Shown: positions 1-7,443, counted from the first letter of the stretch. The stretch is 11,504 bases of DNA from Verrucomicrobiota bacterium (GCA_003219355.1 QHOQ01000117.1:1-11504); one strand, 5' to 3'. A program made the numbers and translations. The notes: generated by a model not told the origin, from the sequence alone.

Positions 1-2
1 GA

Positions 3-332
3 GCAAAAGCGGAGAAGGTCCCACCCTTTTCGCTTCTCGATGAAACGCCGGAAGCGCAAAGCAAGGAGGAAAAGAAGGAGCCGCCCGAGCTTACGACAAT
101 CAAAGACGCCGTGGCATATCTCAACCCGGGCGAGATTAGTGACTTTCTTCCGTCTGACGAGAGTGGATTGATCGCCATTTTGGAAAAACGGGAGCCATCA
201 GGGGACGCAAACAATGTCGCGAAGAAAACGGCCTTTGAAAACCGCATGCTGAATAATAAACGGCAAATCGTTTTCTACGAATGGCTGCGTGATCGGCAGC
301 GTGAGGCTGGCGTTCAATTTGCGAAAGGGTAG
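3..332 (+). CDS. Peptidyl-prolyl cis-trans isomerase, SurA/PpiC type (C-terminal part only)
   Basis: The frame is open from the left window edge to the TAG at 330-332, so only the last 109 residues are visible and the true start lies outside. After a Lys/Glu-rich linker (about residues 14-28 of the visible part) comes AVAYLNPGEISDFL followed by a short stretch ending IAILEKREP. This matches the last strands of a parvulin rotamase domain, where an L-x-x-G-E-[IV]-S motif precedes a strand reading out a prolyl substrate groove. The tail (FYEWLRDRQREAGVQF) matches the C-terminal helix of SurA/PpiD-like proteins. Family members are secreted or membrane-anchored foldases for envelope proteins. The catalytic core is not in the window, so the assignment rests on the end of the domain only. 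The TPR gene starts 23 nt downstream and is probably cotranscribed. Confidence 0.6.
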   Translation, partial: AKAEKVPPFSLLDETPEAQSKEEKKEPPELTTIKDAVAYLNPGEISDFLPSDESGLIAILEKREPSGDANNVAKKTAFENRMLNNKRQIVFYEWLRDRQREAGVQFAKG

Positions 333-363
333 ACGCTGTAGTCGCCGTCGTATCAATGGCAAA
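332..363 (+). repeat. Diverged dispersed element (GACGCTGTA type), copy 1
   Basis: Begins GACGCTGTA and aligns without gaps to 10093-10124 at 23 of 32 positions, including both ends (GACGCTGTA and GGCAAA). It overlaps the stop codon of the isomerase gene and the first possible start of the TPR gene. The similarity is modest, and treating it as a repeat is an inference supported mainly by the shared first nine bases and the intergenic location of both copies. Confidence 0.35.
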
Positions 364-715
364 TAGTTTGCGGCAATCGATGGACGAATCACTTGATGAA
401 ATCTTTGACGACGCGAACGGCGATCTGGCCGTCGGCGACTTGGATAGCGCTGTCGAGAAATACCGGCGCTGTGTCGATCTTGATTCGGAATTTTTCGACG
501 GTTGGCATGCCCTCGGGATGGCGCTGATGAAGCTCGGACGTTTTCCCGAAGCGATCGATGCGGGAAAAAAAGCGGTTGAGCTTCGGCCTAACGACCAAAT
601 CGGTTGGACAAGTTTGTCTCTGTTTTACAATCGCAACGGCGACATCAAAGAAGCTGAAGCCGCCGGGGCGAAGGCCAAGATTCTTTCCTGGGGTGGAAAA
701 ATCGCGAAAGAATAA
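356..715 (+). CDS. Small TPR-repeat protein
   Basis: A 119-residue protein made almost wholly of tetratricopeptide repeats: about residues 16-47, 48-81 (GWHALGMALMKLGRFPEAID, then ending AVELRPND) and 82-115. Each shows the G-x-[FLY]-x-x-A pattern at the helix turns. There is no signal peptide or membrane segment, so it is probably a cytoplasmic protein-protein interaction adaptor. No specific partner can be named. Two in-frame starts are possible, ATG 356 and ATG 380 (MDESLDEIF). Neither has a clear Shine-Dalgarno sequence. The later one begins just before the first repeat and lies clear of a repeat-like sequence at 332-363 that covers the first start, so it may be the true start. The gene lies 23 nt after the isomerase gene in the same direction. 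Confidence 0.7.
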   Translation: MANSLRQSMDESLDEIFDDANGDLAVGDLDSAVEKYRRCVDLDSEFFDGWHALGMALMKLGRFPEAIDAGKKAVELRPNDQIGWTSLSLFYNRNGDIKEAEAAGAKAKILSWGGKIAKE

Positions 716-735
716 CGGAACGTCTGTCGTTGTGG

Positions 736-754
736 GGCAAGCGCGTTGCTTGCC
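736..754. repeat. Intergenic hairpin between convergent genes
   Basis: GGCAAGC, then loop GCGTT, then GCTTGCC: a perfect 7-bp stem in the 111-bp gap between the stops of the TPR gene (715) and the M13 peptidase gene (827, minus strand). A second, weaker GC-rich stem follows at about 773-788. Neither is followed by a T-run on either strand, so a classical Rho-independent terminator is not supported. The position between convergent genes would suit a transcript-end or REP-like element. Confidence 0.5.
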
Positions 755-826
755 AACTCTTCGGAACGGCAACCGGGGGCGGTCGCCCTCTAATTATCAA
801 ACGAAGAAGTCGATAGTAGGAGCGGA

Positions 827-2872
827 TCACCAAATATTGACCCGCTTGTCCGGCGGGCGAACCATCGGACAGGTGTCTGGCAAATTAAACGCCTTCGCAA
901 ATTCGGGTATGTCGGAGAGCGGTCCATTAACTCGATAACGCGCGGGCGAGTGTGGATCGGTGTTTAACCGTAACTTTAGGTCTTCGTCGCGCTGTTTGGC
1001 TTTCCAAATGGTGGCGTAGGATAGAAAGAAACGCTGCTCCGGCGTGAGACCATCGATTTTTTCGCGCGATTTGCCAGCGAGCGCCTTTTGCAGGGCAGCA
1101 TAAGCCAGCTTGACCCCGCCGATGTCGGCGATGTTCTCGCCTTGGGTGAGCTCGCCATTGATGTGCGAACCAGGGAGCGGTTCGTATTCAGAATATTGCT
1201 GCACGACTGCTTGGGAACGCTCTTTGAACTTGGCCGCCGATTCGGGGGACCACCAATCACGAAGATTTCCGACGGCGTCGAACTGCCTGCCCTGGTCATC
1301 GAAGCCATGAGTCATTTCGTGTCCGATGACGGCGCCAATCCCGCCGTAGTTAATTGCGTCGTCGGCATCGGCGTAGAAGAAAGGCGGCTGCAGAATTCCA
1401 GCCGGGAAAACGATCTCATTCATGTTCGGGTTGTAATACGCGTTCACCGTCGGCGGTGTCATGCCCCATTCGGTGCGATCGACCGGTTTGCCGATCTTCT
1501 TAAGCTCGCGGTTGACCTCGAAATTTTCAGCGCGGGTCGCGTTGAGGACGAATGGACCCCTATCGATCTTAAGCAGTGAATAATCGCGCCATTTGTCGGG
1601 GTAACCGATCTTGACTGTAAAAGCGGCGAGCTTTTTGAGCGCTTGCTGTTTCGTCGGCTCGTCCATCCATTCGAGTGTTTTGATCCGATCGCTCAGGGCT
1701 TCTTTCAGGTTATTTACCAATTCCAACGCACGCGCTTTCGCTTCTGGCGGGAAATAATCGGCGACATAAAGTTTGCCAAGAGCCTCGCCTATGGCCCCGT
1801 CGGTCGAAATAACCACGCGTTTCCAGCGTGGCTTGATTTGTTTCGTCCCACGAAGAACGCCGTCTTTGAAATTGAAATCCTCGTTTACGAAGTCATTGGA
1901 AAGTTCCGGTGCGGTGGCATTGACCAGATGCCAGCGCAGATACGTTTTCCAATCGTCGATCGGTGTGGTGATGAAAGCGGCGTTGGCCGCTTTGAAGAAT
2001 TCCGGTTGCTGCACGTTGATGTCGCCCGGCTCAACCAAGTTGATGCCTTTGAAATAATCCGCCCAATTCCAGTCGGACGTCAGCGCCTGGAGATCCTCCT
2101 GTGTCATTTTGTTGTAGTTCTTTTGCGGATCGCGGAGTTCGACGCGCGTGCGCGATGCCTTGGCAAGAAAGGTTTCGAGCGCCATGATCTTTTTCGCGTC
2201 TTCGGCAGCTTTCTCTGCGGACTCGCCGAGCAGCGTCAGCATTTTCGTGACATGCTCGAGGTACTGGTCGCGCAACTTTTTCGAAGCTTCGTCCGTCTTC
2301 GTGTAATAATCGCGATCGGGCAGACCAAGTCCTCCCTGAACGGCTTGGGAAATCTCGCGCGTACTGTCTTTGGCATCTTGGCCCGAACCGAATCCAAAAA
2401 ACGCGTCGACACCGATCATGTGCAGGTGCGCGATTTCTTTTAGCAGATCATTGCGATCTTTTATTGCGTCGATTCGTTTGAACTCATCCTGGATCGGCTG
2501 GATGCGCGCGGCATTGATCGTTTTCTCATCCATGCCACTTGCATAATAGTCGCCGACTTTCTGAACATCAGGACTGGTCTTCGGATCGACATGAGTACTC
2601 GCGGCTTTTTCCGCGATCTCGTGCAGAGCGTCATTGTTATGCTCGATGAGCTGATTAAAACTGCCCCAGCGGGAATATTCCGGTGGTATCTCCGTGTTTT
2701 TGATCCAACCCCCATTGGCGTACATAAAAAAGTCGTCTTGCGGTTTGACGGACGTATCCATGTCCTTGGGATCGAGCGGCGGCGGGCTCTTCTCGATATT
2801 GGGCGGCGATTGAGCATGCAAACTCCATGCGCAAAAGAGACAGGCGACAATGAGCAAGGTGGACTTAATCAT
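827..2872 (-). CDS. Secreted M13 family (neprilysin/PepO-type) zinc metallopeptidase
   Basis: A 681-residue zinc endopeptidase, about the usual length for bacterial M13 enzymes. Residues 1-21 form a signal peptide (MIKSTLLIVACLFCAWSLHA). Without a lipobox, export to the periplasm or outside is likely. The M13 N-terminal domain spans about 40-420 (start PQDDFFMYANGGWI). The catalytic domain contains NAYYNP (477-482), the zinc motif HEMTH (518-522, His518 and His522 ligands, Glu519 catalytic) and ENIAD (579-583, Glu579 third ligand, Asp583 positioning). It also has HSPARYRVNG (641-650), matching the substrate-binding His and Arg of the neprilysin family. All key residues are present, so it should be active; the family cleaves peptides rather than large proteins. 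The ATG at 2872 gives a good signal peptide but has no obvious Shine-Dalgarno sequence. It lies 75 bp after the TraB-like gene, probably in one operon. Confidence 0.93.
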   Translation of the reverse strand: MIKSTLLIVACLFCAWSLHAQSPPNIEKSPPPLDPKDMDTSVKPQDDFFMYANGGWIKNTEIPPEYSRWGSFNQLIEHNNDALHEIAEKAASTHVDPKTSPDVQKVGDYYASGMDEKTINAARIQPIQDEFKRIDAIKDRNDLLKEIAHLHMIGVDAFFGFGSGQDAKDSTREISQAVQGGLGLPDRDYYTKTDEASKKLRDQYLEHVTKMLTLLGESAEKAAEDAKKIMALETFLAKASRTRVELRDPQKNYNKMTQEDLQALTSDWNWADYFKGINLVEPGDINVQQPEFFKAANAAFITTPIDDWKTYLRWHLVNATAPELSNDFVNEDFNFKDGVLRGTKQIKPRWKRVVISTDGAIGEALGKLYVADYFPPEAKARALELVNNLKEALSDRIKTLEWMDEPTKQQALKKLAAFTVKIGYPDKWRDYSLLKIDRGPFVLNATRAENFEVNRELKKIGKPVDRTEWGMTPPTVNAYYNPNMNEIVFPAGILQPPFFYADADDAINYGGIGAVIGHEMTHGFDDQGRQFDAVGNLRDWWSPESAAKFKERSQAVVQQYSEYEPLPGSHINGELTQGENIADIGGVKLAYAALQKALAGKSREKIDGLTPEQRFFLSYATIWKAKQRDEDLKLRLNTDPHSPARYRVNGPLSDIPEFAKAFNLPDTCPMVRPPDKRVNIW

Positions 2873-2947
2873 CCGAGGAAGAAACTAGAAGGCACTCTCC
2901 TTGTCCAATCCGGGAGCGCCGCCGGAAAATGTCGCTTTTTTGCCGAG

Positions 2948-3883
2948 CTACAGCTGCTCGACTTTGTAGCCGCGCGCTTGCAGCAATGCAATCACGCTGT
3001 TCGGCCCAGAAAAATGCAGAGCACCGGCAACAATTGCAGTCGGTTTCCCGGTTTTCAGCTCCGCTTCGATCCGCGGGATCCATTTGACATTTCGGTCGTC
3101 AACCAAACGGGCCGCAATCCTCGGAGTCTCCTTCCGCGAGCGTGCGTTCTCGGCCCAGAGCGCAGCGGTATCTCCATTTCGCCAGGCTTTGCGCATCCGA
3201 TCGACATCGCCTGGATCACTGTTGGAAGGCCGCAAGGCGTCACACAGAAGAATTTCGCTGTCACGATCTGACAATCCGCCAAGAACCGCTACATGCTCGT
3301 CGACTGACTCGAGGCCACCTATCTTTTTCCCCATCTTTCTGGCGCCCGACACCAGATAATCGTCTAAGCCTTGAGAATTCGACATGTTGCTGGAATTTCT
3401 CGCGCGGACGAGATGCTGGGCGATCCACCACGGCTTATAGCCAACGCCGGTATCGAATTCCGCAACCCTTGCCGGAGATTTTTTCGGTCGATTATGTTCG
3501 ACGTTGACCGCCGAAATATTCTCTCGAAGCCAAGCAAAAAGCTTGGGATCAATCTTCGAGCGGATATTTTGCCCGGGTGGATATTTGCCGGCGGCGGCAA
3601 GTTTCTTTTCGAATTCTGGAGCGCGGTTTGGATCAAATTCAAAGAGCAGACGTGTGGCATCTTTCAGCGCAAGCTCATAGGGACGAGGAAGCGGATAATC
3701 TTTTCGGCTAAGTACGTGGATCGAGCCTACGAGATAGAACGGGGCCCTGGCGTTGGTGACACGCCAAACACAACATTTCGGTAATGCCTCAGCGCCGAGC
3801 GTCGCGCTTGCGAACAAGGCCACGAAACTGAACAGGAGGAAAAGAATCCGAACGCTAGTTTTTCTGGGAAGAAGCAAAAACAT
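2948..3883 (-). CDS. TraB/GumN family protein, secreted
   Basis: A 311-residue protein with a basic start and hydrophobic segment (about residues 10-30) typical of a signal peptide. The TraB/GumN (Tiki-like) fold is indicated by a first GxxH motif, GSIH (53-56), followed by YPLPRPYELALKDATRLLFEFD with Glu82. Next come GLDDYL (172-177), GLE (190-192), an RN-x-x-W motif (264-268) and a second GxxH motif, GALH (287-290). The C-terminal tail, GPNSVIALLQARGYKVEQL, is highly typical of the family. Related animal Tiki proteins are metal-dependent proteases; most bacterial members have no proven substrate, so periplasmic protease is only a plausible role. It is the first gene of a probable two-gene operon with the M13 peptidase and is divergent from the amidase gene 120 bp away. 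Confidence 0.87.
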   Translation of the reverse strand: MFLLLPRKTSVRILFLLFSFVALFASATLGAEALPKCCVWRVTNARAPFYLVGSIHVLSRKDYPLPRPYELALKDATRLLFEFDPNRAPEFEKKLAAAGKYPPGQNIRSKIDPKLFAWLRENISAVNVEHNRPKKSPARVAEFDTGVGYKPWWIAQHLVRARNSSNMSNSQGLDDYLVSGARKMGKKIGGLESVDEHVAVLGGLSDRDSEILLCDALRPSNSDPGDVDRMRKAWRNGDTAALWAENARSRKETPRIAARLVDDRNVKWIPRIEAELKTGKPTAIVAGALHFSGPNSVIALLQARGYKVEQL

Positions 3884-3890
3884 TTTGCGG

Positions 3891-3918
3891 TGTTTAGCGA
3901 AAAAACCAGAAGAGTCAA
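3891..3918 (-). promoter_or_regulatory. Candidate promoter for the TraB-M13 operon
   Basis: On the minus strand, TTGACT (3918-3913) and TAAACA (3896-3891) are separated by 16 nt. The -35 box is good (5/6) but the -10 box is weak (3/6). It would place the transcript start at or almost at the ATG (3883), implying a leaderless or very short leader mRNA. Confidence 0.25.
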
Positions 3919-3966
3919 GTTACTTTGAGATTGGCTTTCACCCTGGCGAGCTTCGGCATCAGCCAG

Positions 3967-3994
3967 TTGAGGCCAGCGCGTTTCCTGATACGAT
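3967..3994 (+). promoter_or_regulatory. Candidate promoter for the amidase gene
   Basis: TTGAGG and TACGAT are separated by 16 nt (each 4/6 to consensus). The expected transcript start (about 4001-4003) falls directly on the ATG at 4004, which would make the mRNA leaderless, in line with the lack of a Shine-Dalgarno sequence there. It is a weak consensus match only. Confidence 0.25.
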
Positions 3995-4003
3995 AACAAG
4001 TGG

Positions 4004-5206
4004 ATGTTTATAAGGCTGAAACGTTTGCTTGCGCTCGCTTTCTTGAGCGTTTTCATCGTTTCAAATCTGATATTTGCCGCTGACGATTGGCAGATCATCA
4101 AAGTCAGTGGTCACGATTATCTGAGCGTCGACAACATCTCGAAGTTTTATGGCTTAACCGCCAAAATCATGCCTGCTGGCGAGAAGATGCAACTCGAGAC
4201 AGTGAGGAGTCCGTTGGAATTTGTCCAAAGCAGCCGCGAAGTCATGATCAACGGCGCGCGCTGTTGGTTGTGCTTCCCAGTAATCGAGCATGAGGGGAAA
4301 TTTTTGGTAACACGCACGGACCTGGCGAAAACGATCGAGCCGCTTCTTCGTCCACAACGCGTTTCAAACGCGGGAAAGGTTCAAACCGTTGTTATCGATC
4401 CTGGCCACGGAGGTCACGACAAAGGCGCCCTCAGCCGTTATGGCTCTGAAAAGGACTTCGCCCTGGACGTGGCGAGAACGTTGCGGACGCTCCTACAAGC
4501 AAAAGGGCTCCGCGTGATTATGACTCGCGAAGGCGATTACTTTGTTCCACTCGAAGTTCGTGCACAAATTGCCAATGCCGCGAGGAATTCCATTTTCGTG
4601 AGCATCCATTTTAATGCCACAGATCGTGATCCAAACGCCACTGGTTTCGAAATTTTTTCGTTCACGCCGCGCGGAGCGCCGTCCACTTCCGAGAACTCGG
4701 TGGCCCCGAGTTCTCTTAGCATGCAAGCAGGGACCGAAGTGGACGCACAGAGCGTGGCACTCTCAGCCTGCATCTATCATTCCATGATCGGGCATATCCC
4801 GGAGTTTGATCGCGGAATCAAGCGAGCACGTTTTGCTGTTCTGCGTTTAACCAGAGTGCCGGCTGTGCTCGTCGAAGGCGGGTTTCTGACCGAGCGTGGC
4901 GAAAGCCAGTTGATTGCGAAAAAAGATTGGCGCGCAAAACTTGCGCAGGCGATCGGCGCTGGGGTTGAAAATTATGTGGCCCTAGGAGTGAAAAAGCAGC
5001 CCCCGATGCTCGTGGCCGATTATCGCCGGCAAAACAAATCGCAGCCGGTCGAATTCGCTGCGCCAGAAGCGGACCTCAGTTTGGTAAACTTGATTGGCGA
5101 AGCGGCACTTATTTCGCCATCACAACCCGCAGCGGAAACTTCGTCACCGGCCCCGCAAGCCGCTCTACCGGTATCCCCGCTCGATTCAGCTGTCATTGTG
5201 CCCTGA
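4004..5206 (+). CDS. N-acetylmuramoyl-L-alanine amidase (Amidase_3), secreted
   Basis: A 400-residue peptidoglycan hydrolase that cuts the amide bond between MurNAc and L-Ala of the stem peptide. Residues 1-25 form a signal peptide ending IFAA. Residues about 28-115 resemble the copper-amine-oxidase-N-like domain often found before bacterial amidases (YLSVDNISKFYG, then an INGARCWL loop, then FLVTRTDLAKTIEPLL). The Amidase_3 catalytic domain spans about 126-327. Its zinc ligands are His135 in DPGHGG, Glu149 in GSEKDFALD and His202 in SIHFNA. The catalytic Glu291 lies in VEGGFLT. The last 65 residues are a Pro/Ala/Ser-rich, probably disordered tail without a recognisable wall-binding repeat. 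All catalytic residues are present. It is likely involved in cell separation or wall turnover, divergent from the TraB-M13 operon. Confidence 0.92.
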   Translation: MFIRLKRLLALAFLSVFIVSNLIFAADDWQIIKVSGHDYLSVDNISKFYGLTAKIMPAGEKMQLETVRSPLEFVQSSREVMINGARCWLCFPVIEHEGKFLVTRTDLAKTIEPLLRPQRVSNAGKVQTVVIDPGHGGHDKGALSRYGSEKDFALDVARTLRTLLQAKGLRVIMTREGDYFVPLEVRAQIANAARNSIFVSIHFNATDRDPNATGFEIFSFTPRGAPSTSENSVAPSSLSMQAGTEVDAQSVALSACIYHSMIGHIPEFDRGIKRARFAVLRLTRVPAVLVEGGFLTERGESQLIAKKDWRAKLAQAIGAGVENYVALGVKKQPPMLVADYRRQNKSQPVEFAAPEADLSLVNLIGEAALISPSQPAAETSSPAPQAALPVSPLDSAVIVP

Positions 5207-5261
5207 TAGATTAAGTGGAGGCGATTCGATAGCGGGATGGCGCGCTATAATTTCCAGTTTA

Positions 5262-5289
5262 TTGACTTCGCTTAGGTGAGTCTTATCCT
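5262..5289 (+). promoter_or_regulatory. Probable sigma-70-type promoter of thiC
   Basis: TTGACT (5262-5267, 5/6) and TATCCT (5284-5289, 4/6) are separated by 16 nt. The predicted start at about 5296 lies a few bases before the TPP aptamer, exactly where a riboswitch transcript should begin. That position is the main reason to believe it. Confidence 0.55.
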
Positions 5290-5302
5290 GACCGAGAAAT
5301 AA

Positions 5303-5392
5303 GTGCGGGGGAGCCGCCTGGCTGAGATGATCGGCGCACAATCGTCGATCGAACCCCTTGAACCTGATGCGGGTAATGCCGCCGAAGGAAGC
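5303..5392 (+). ncRNA. TPP riboswitch (THI element) aptamer
   Basis: Contains the hallmark conserved blocks of the thiamine pyrophosphate aptamer in order: GCGGGGGAGCC, GGCTGAGA (5320-5327), ACCCCTTGAACCTGAT (5353-5368), GGGTAATGCC (5371-5380) and GAAGGAAGC. A P3 stem forms from 5330-5336 and 5343-5349 (7 bp with one G-U, loop CACAAT). The P5 arm is formed by GCGG and CCGC around GTAATG. It lies between a candidate promoter and a terminator hairpin ahead of thiC, the commonest gene under TPP control. TPP binding should lower thiC expression. Confidence 0.95.
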
Positions 5393-5400
5393 GAGGTAAG

Positions 5401-5433
5401 GCCATGCGATTTCCCGCGCATGGCTTTTGTTTT
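5401..5433 (+). terminator. Rho-independent terminator, expression platform of the TPP riboswitch
   Basis: A perfect 8-bp GC-rich stem, GCCATGCG (5401-5408) and CGCATGGC (5417-5424) with an 8-nt loop, is followed at once by TTTTGTTTT (5425-5433). This is a standard intrinsic terminator and follows the aptamer by about 8 nt, so TPP binding probably ends transcription here. I could not find a clear alternative antiterminator stem. The same stem contains an ATG (5404-5406) in frame with thiC, preceded by a GAGG. Confidence 0.8.
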
Positions 5434-7443
5434 ATGAAAACAAATTCTCGCGCTGCTGTAGCTGGGGTCGTTCCGCTCGGCTCTGAAAATGGGTCCACCG
5501 CGGAGACCGCGGTCAACGACGGCGGTTACAACCTGCCGAATTCACGCAAGATTTACGTTGCAGGAAAATTGCACGTCGATCTTCGCGTTCCGTTCCGCGA
5601 GATCTCGCTCGCGTCGACGAAGACAATAAGCGGCGAGATTGAAGTGAACGAACGGGTGCGCGTTTACGACACAAGCGGGCCGTGGAGCGACGCAGATGCA
5701 AATCTCGCTGTGACGCGCGGGTTACCGCCGCTGCGCGCAAAATGGATTCGTGAGCGCGGCGATGTCGAACAAATTGAGGGGCGCGCTGTTCGCCCCATTG
5801 ACGATGGCTATCTCTCGGAAAGGCATGCTGTCAGCGCAAACGGTACTAACGGAGAACTTTCCGCAATCCGCGATCCGCAATCCGCAATCGGCCGAAGGCC
5901 GCTTCGGGCTTCGGCCGATCATCCAGTCACCCAGCTTTGGTACGCACGCCAGGGAATCATCACGCCAGAAATGGAGTTCATCGCTATTCGCGAAAATGCC
6001 GGACGCGAAGCGCCTAAATCAAACATCTACCGCCAGTCCGGCTCGGACCATCAAACATCAAACATCGCCCGCAACGATCTTCGTCACGAGCATCGCGGGG
6101 AATCTTTCGGCGCGAACATTCCGTGCGAAATTACGCCCGAATTCGTTCGGAGCGAGGTCGCACGGGGTCGCGCGATCATTCCTGCGAACATCAATCACCC
6201 GGAAAGCGAACCGATGATCATCGGTCGCAATTTCCTGGTAAAAATCAACGCCAACATCGGCAACAGCGCGGTCGCGTCATCCATTGAAGAGGAAGTCGAG
6301 AAAATGCGTTGGGCTACGAAATGGGGCGCCGATACCGTGATGGATCTTTCCACCGGCAAAAACATTCACGCGACCCGCGAATGGATTATTCGAAATTCTC
6401 CCGTCCCCATTGGTACGGTGCCAATCTATCAAGCGCTCGAAAAAGTCGGCGGGCGCGCCGAGGAACTGACATGGGAAATTTACCGCGACACGTTAATCGA
6501 ACAGGCTGAGCAGGGTGTAGATTATTTTACGGTCCATGCAGGAGTGCTTTTGCGCTATATTCCGTTAACCGCGAACCGCGCCACCGGCATCGTCTCGCGT
6601 GGCGGCTCGATCATGGCGAAGTGGTGTCTTGCGCATCATCAGGAAAGTTTCCTTTACACGCATTGGGATGAGATCTGCGAGATCATAGCGGCTTACGACG
6701 TCAGTTTTTCCATAGGCGACGGTTTGCGGCCGGGTTCAATCGCAGACGCGAACGATGAAGCGCAATTCGCCGAGCTATACACGCAAGGCGAACTGACCCA
6801 GCGCGCGTGGAAACAGCATGTGCAAGTGATGAATGAAGGGCCGGGCCACATCCCCATGCACATGATCAAGGAGAACATGGAGAAACAACTCGAGTGGTGT
6901 GACGAAGCGCCGTTCTACACCCTCGGCCCGCTCACCACCGACATCGCACCTGGCTACGATCACATCACTAGCGCGATCGGCGCGGCCATGATCGGCTGGT
7001 ATGGATGCGCGATGCTTTGCTATGTTACGCCGAAAGAACATCTCGGATTGCCGAACAAGAAGGATGTCAAGGACGGTGTCATCGCCTACAAGATCGCCGC
7101 GCACGCCGCCGATTTGGCGAAAGGCCATCCCGGTGCGCAATACCGCGACAACGCCATCAGCAAAGCGCGCTTCGAATTCCGCTGGGAGGATCAGTTCAAT
7201 CTCTCACTCGATCCTGAGACTGCGCGCGAGTTCCACGACGAAACGCTTCCGCAGGAAGGCGCAAAGACTGCGCACTTCTGCTCGATGTGTGGTCCTCACT
7301 TTTGTTCCATGCGGATAACGGAAGACGTTCGCAAGTACGCGGCAGAGCAGGGGATCAGCGAGAGCGAAGCAGTCGAGTCCGGCTTAAAAGAAAAAGCAAG
7401 AGAGTTTGTCGAGAAGGGCGCGGAAGTTTACGCAAAGACATAA
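5434..7443 (+). CDS. thiC: Phosphomethylpyrimidine synthase ThiC
   Basis: ThiC is a radical-SAM enzyme that converts aminoimidazole ribotide to hydroxymethylpyrimidine phosphate for thiamine. From ATG 5434 it has 669 residues, 38 more than the E. coli protein. Conserved blocks include VYDTSGPW, QLWYARQGIITPEMEFIAIREN, the AIIPANINHPESEPMIIGRN segment and EGPGHIPM. Zinc ligands by alignment are His472 (EGPGH) and His536 (PKEHLGLP). The [4Fe-4S] cluster motif CSMCGPHFC has Cys616, 619 and 624. The extra length is mostly two repeat-derived in-frame insertions (residues about 143-162 and 196-212). Start choice: ATG 5404 has a better Shine-Dalgarno (GAGG 5393) but sits inside the terminator stem; ATG 5434 follows the T-run and is preferred, with moderate certainty. 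It is controlled by the upstream TPP riboswitch. Confidence 0.96.
   Translation: MKTNSRAAVAGVVPLGSENGSTAETAVNDGGYNLPNSRKIYVAGKLHVDLRVPFREISLASTKTISGEIEVNERVRVYDTSGPWSDADANLAVTRGLPPLRAKWIRERGDVEQIEGRAVRPIDDGYLSERHAVSANGTNGELSAIRDPQSAIGRRPLRASADHPVTQLWYARQGIITPEMEFIAIRENAGREAPKSNIYRQSGSDHQTSNIARNDLRHEHRGESFGANIPCEITPEFVRSEVARGRAIIPANINHPESEPMIIGRNFLVKINANIGNSAVASSIEEEVEKMRWATKWGADTVMDLSTGKNIHATREWIIRNSPVPIGTVPIYQALEKVGGRAEELTWEIYRDTLIEQAEQGVDYFTVHAGVLLRYIPLTANRATGIVSRGGSIMAKWCLAHHQESFLYTHWDEICEIIAAYDVSFSIGDGLRPGSIADANDEAQFAELYTQGELTQRAWKQHVQVMNEGPGHIPMHMIKENMEKQLEWCDEAPFYTLGPLTTDIAPGYDHITSAIGAAMIGWYGCAMLCYVTPKEHLGLPNKKDVKDGVIAYKIAAHAADLAKGHPGAQYRDNAISKARFEFRWEDQFNLSLDPETAREFHDETLPQEGAKTAHFCSMCGPHFCSMRITEDVRKYAAEQGISESEAVESGLKEKAREFVEKGAEVYAKT
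5861..5919 (+). repeat. Heptamer array plus hairpin inserted in frame in thiC
   Basis: Four tandem heptamers (CCGCAAT, CCGCGAT, CCGCAAT, CCGCAAT; 5861-5888) lead into a perfect 11-bp inverted repeat, ATCGGCCGAAG (5887-5897) and CTTCGGCCGAT (5909-5919), with an 11-nt loop. It encodes a low-complexity segment (SAIRDPQSAIGRRPL) between the N-terminal domain and the catalytic barrel, a place where ThiC proteins vary in length. A related heptamer sequence occurs at 10037-10060 (20 of 24 bases). Confidence 0.75.
6018..6068 (+). repeat. CATCAAA heptamers and GC palindrome inserted in frame in thiC
   Basis: ATCAAACATC at the left and CATCAAACATCAAACATC at the right (6050-6067) flank GCCAGTCCGGCTCGGACC (6032-6049). 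That 18-mer recurs at 10156-10173 with one mismatch. The insertion encodes about 17 extra residues between GREAP and LRHEHRGESFGANIP, where E. coli ThiC has only a short link. The frame is kept. Confidence 0.7.

Noticed and set aside
1643..2443. Long plus-strand ORF of 266 codons opposite the M13 peptidase gene
   Set aside because: It is fully antisense to a gene with intact catalytic motifs, its translation resembles no known family, and the coding signal clearly lies on the minus strand.
5861..5888. CRISPR-like array
   Set aside because: The repeats are tandem heptamers without spacers, so it is not a CRISPR array.
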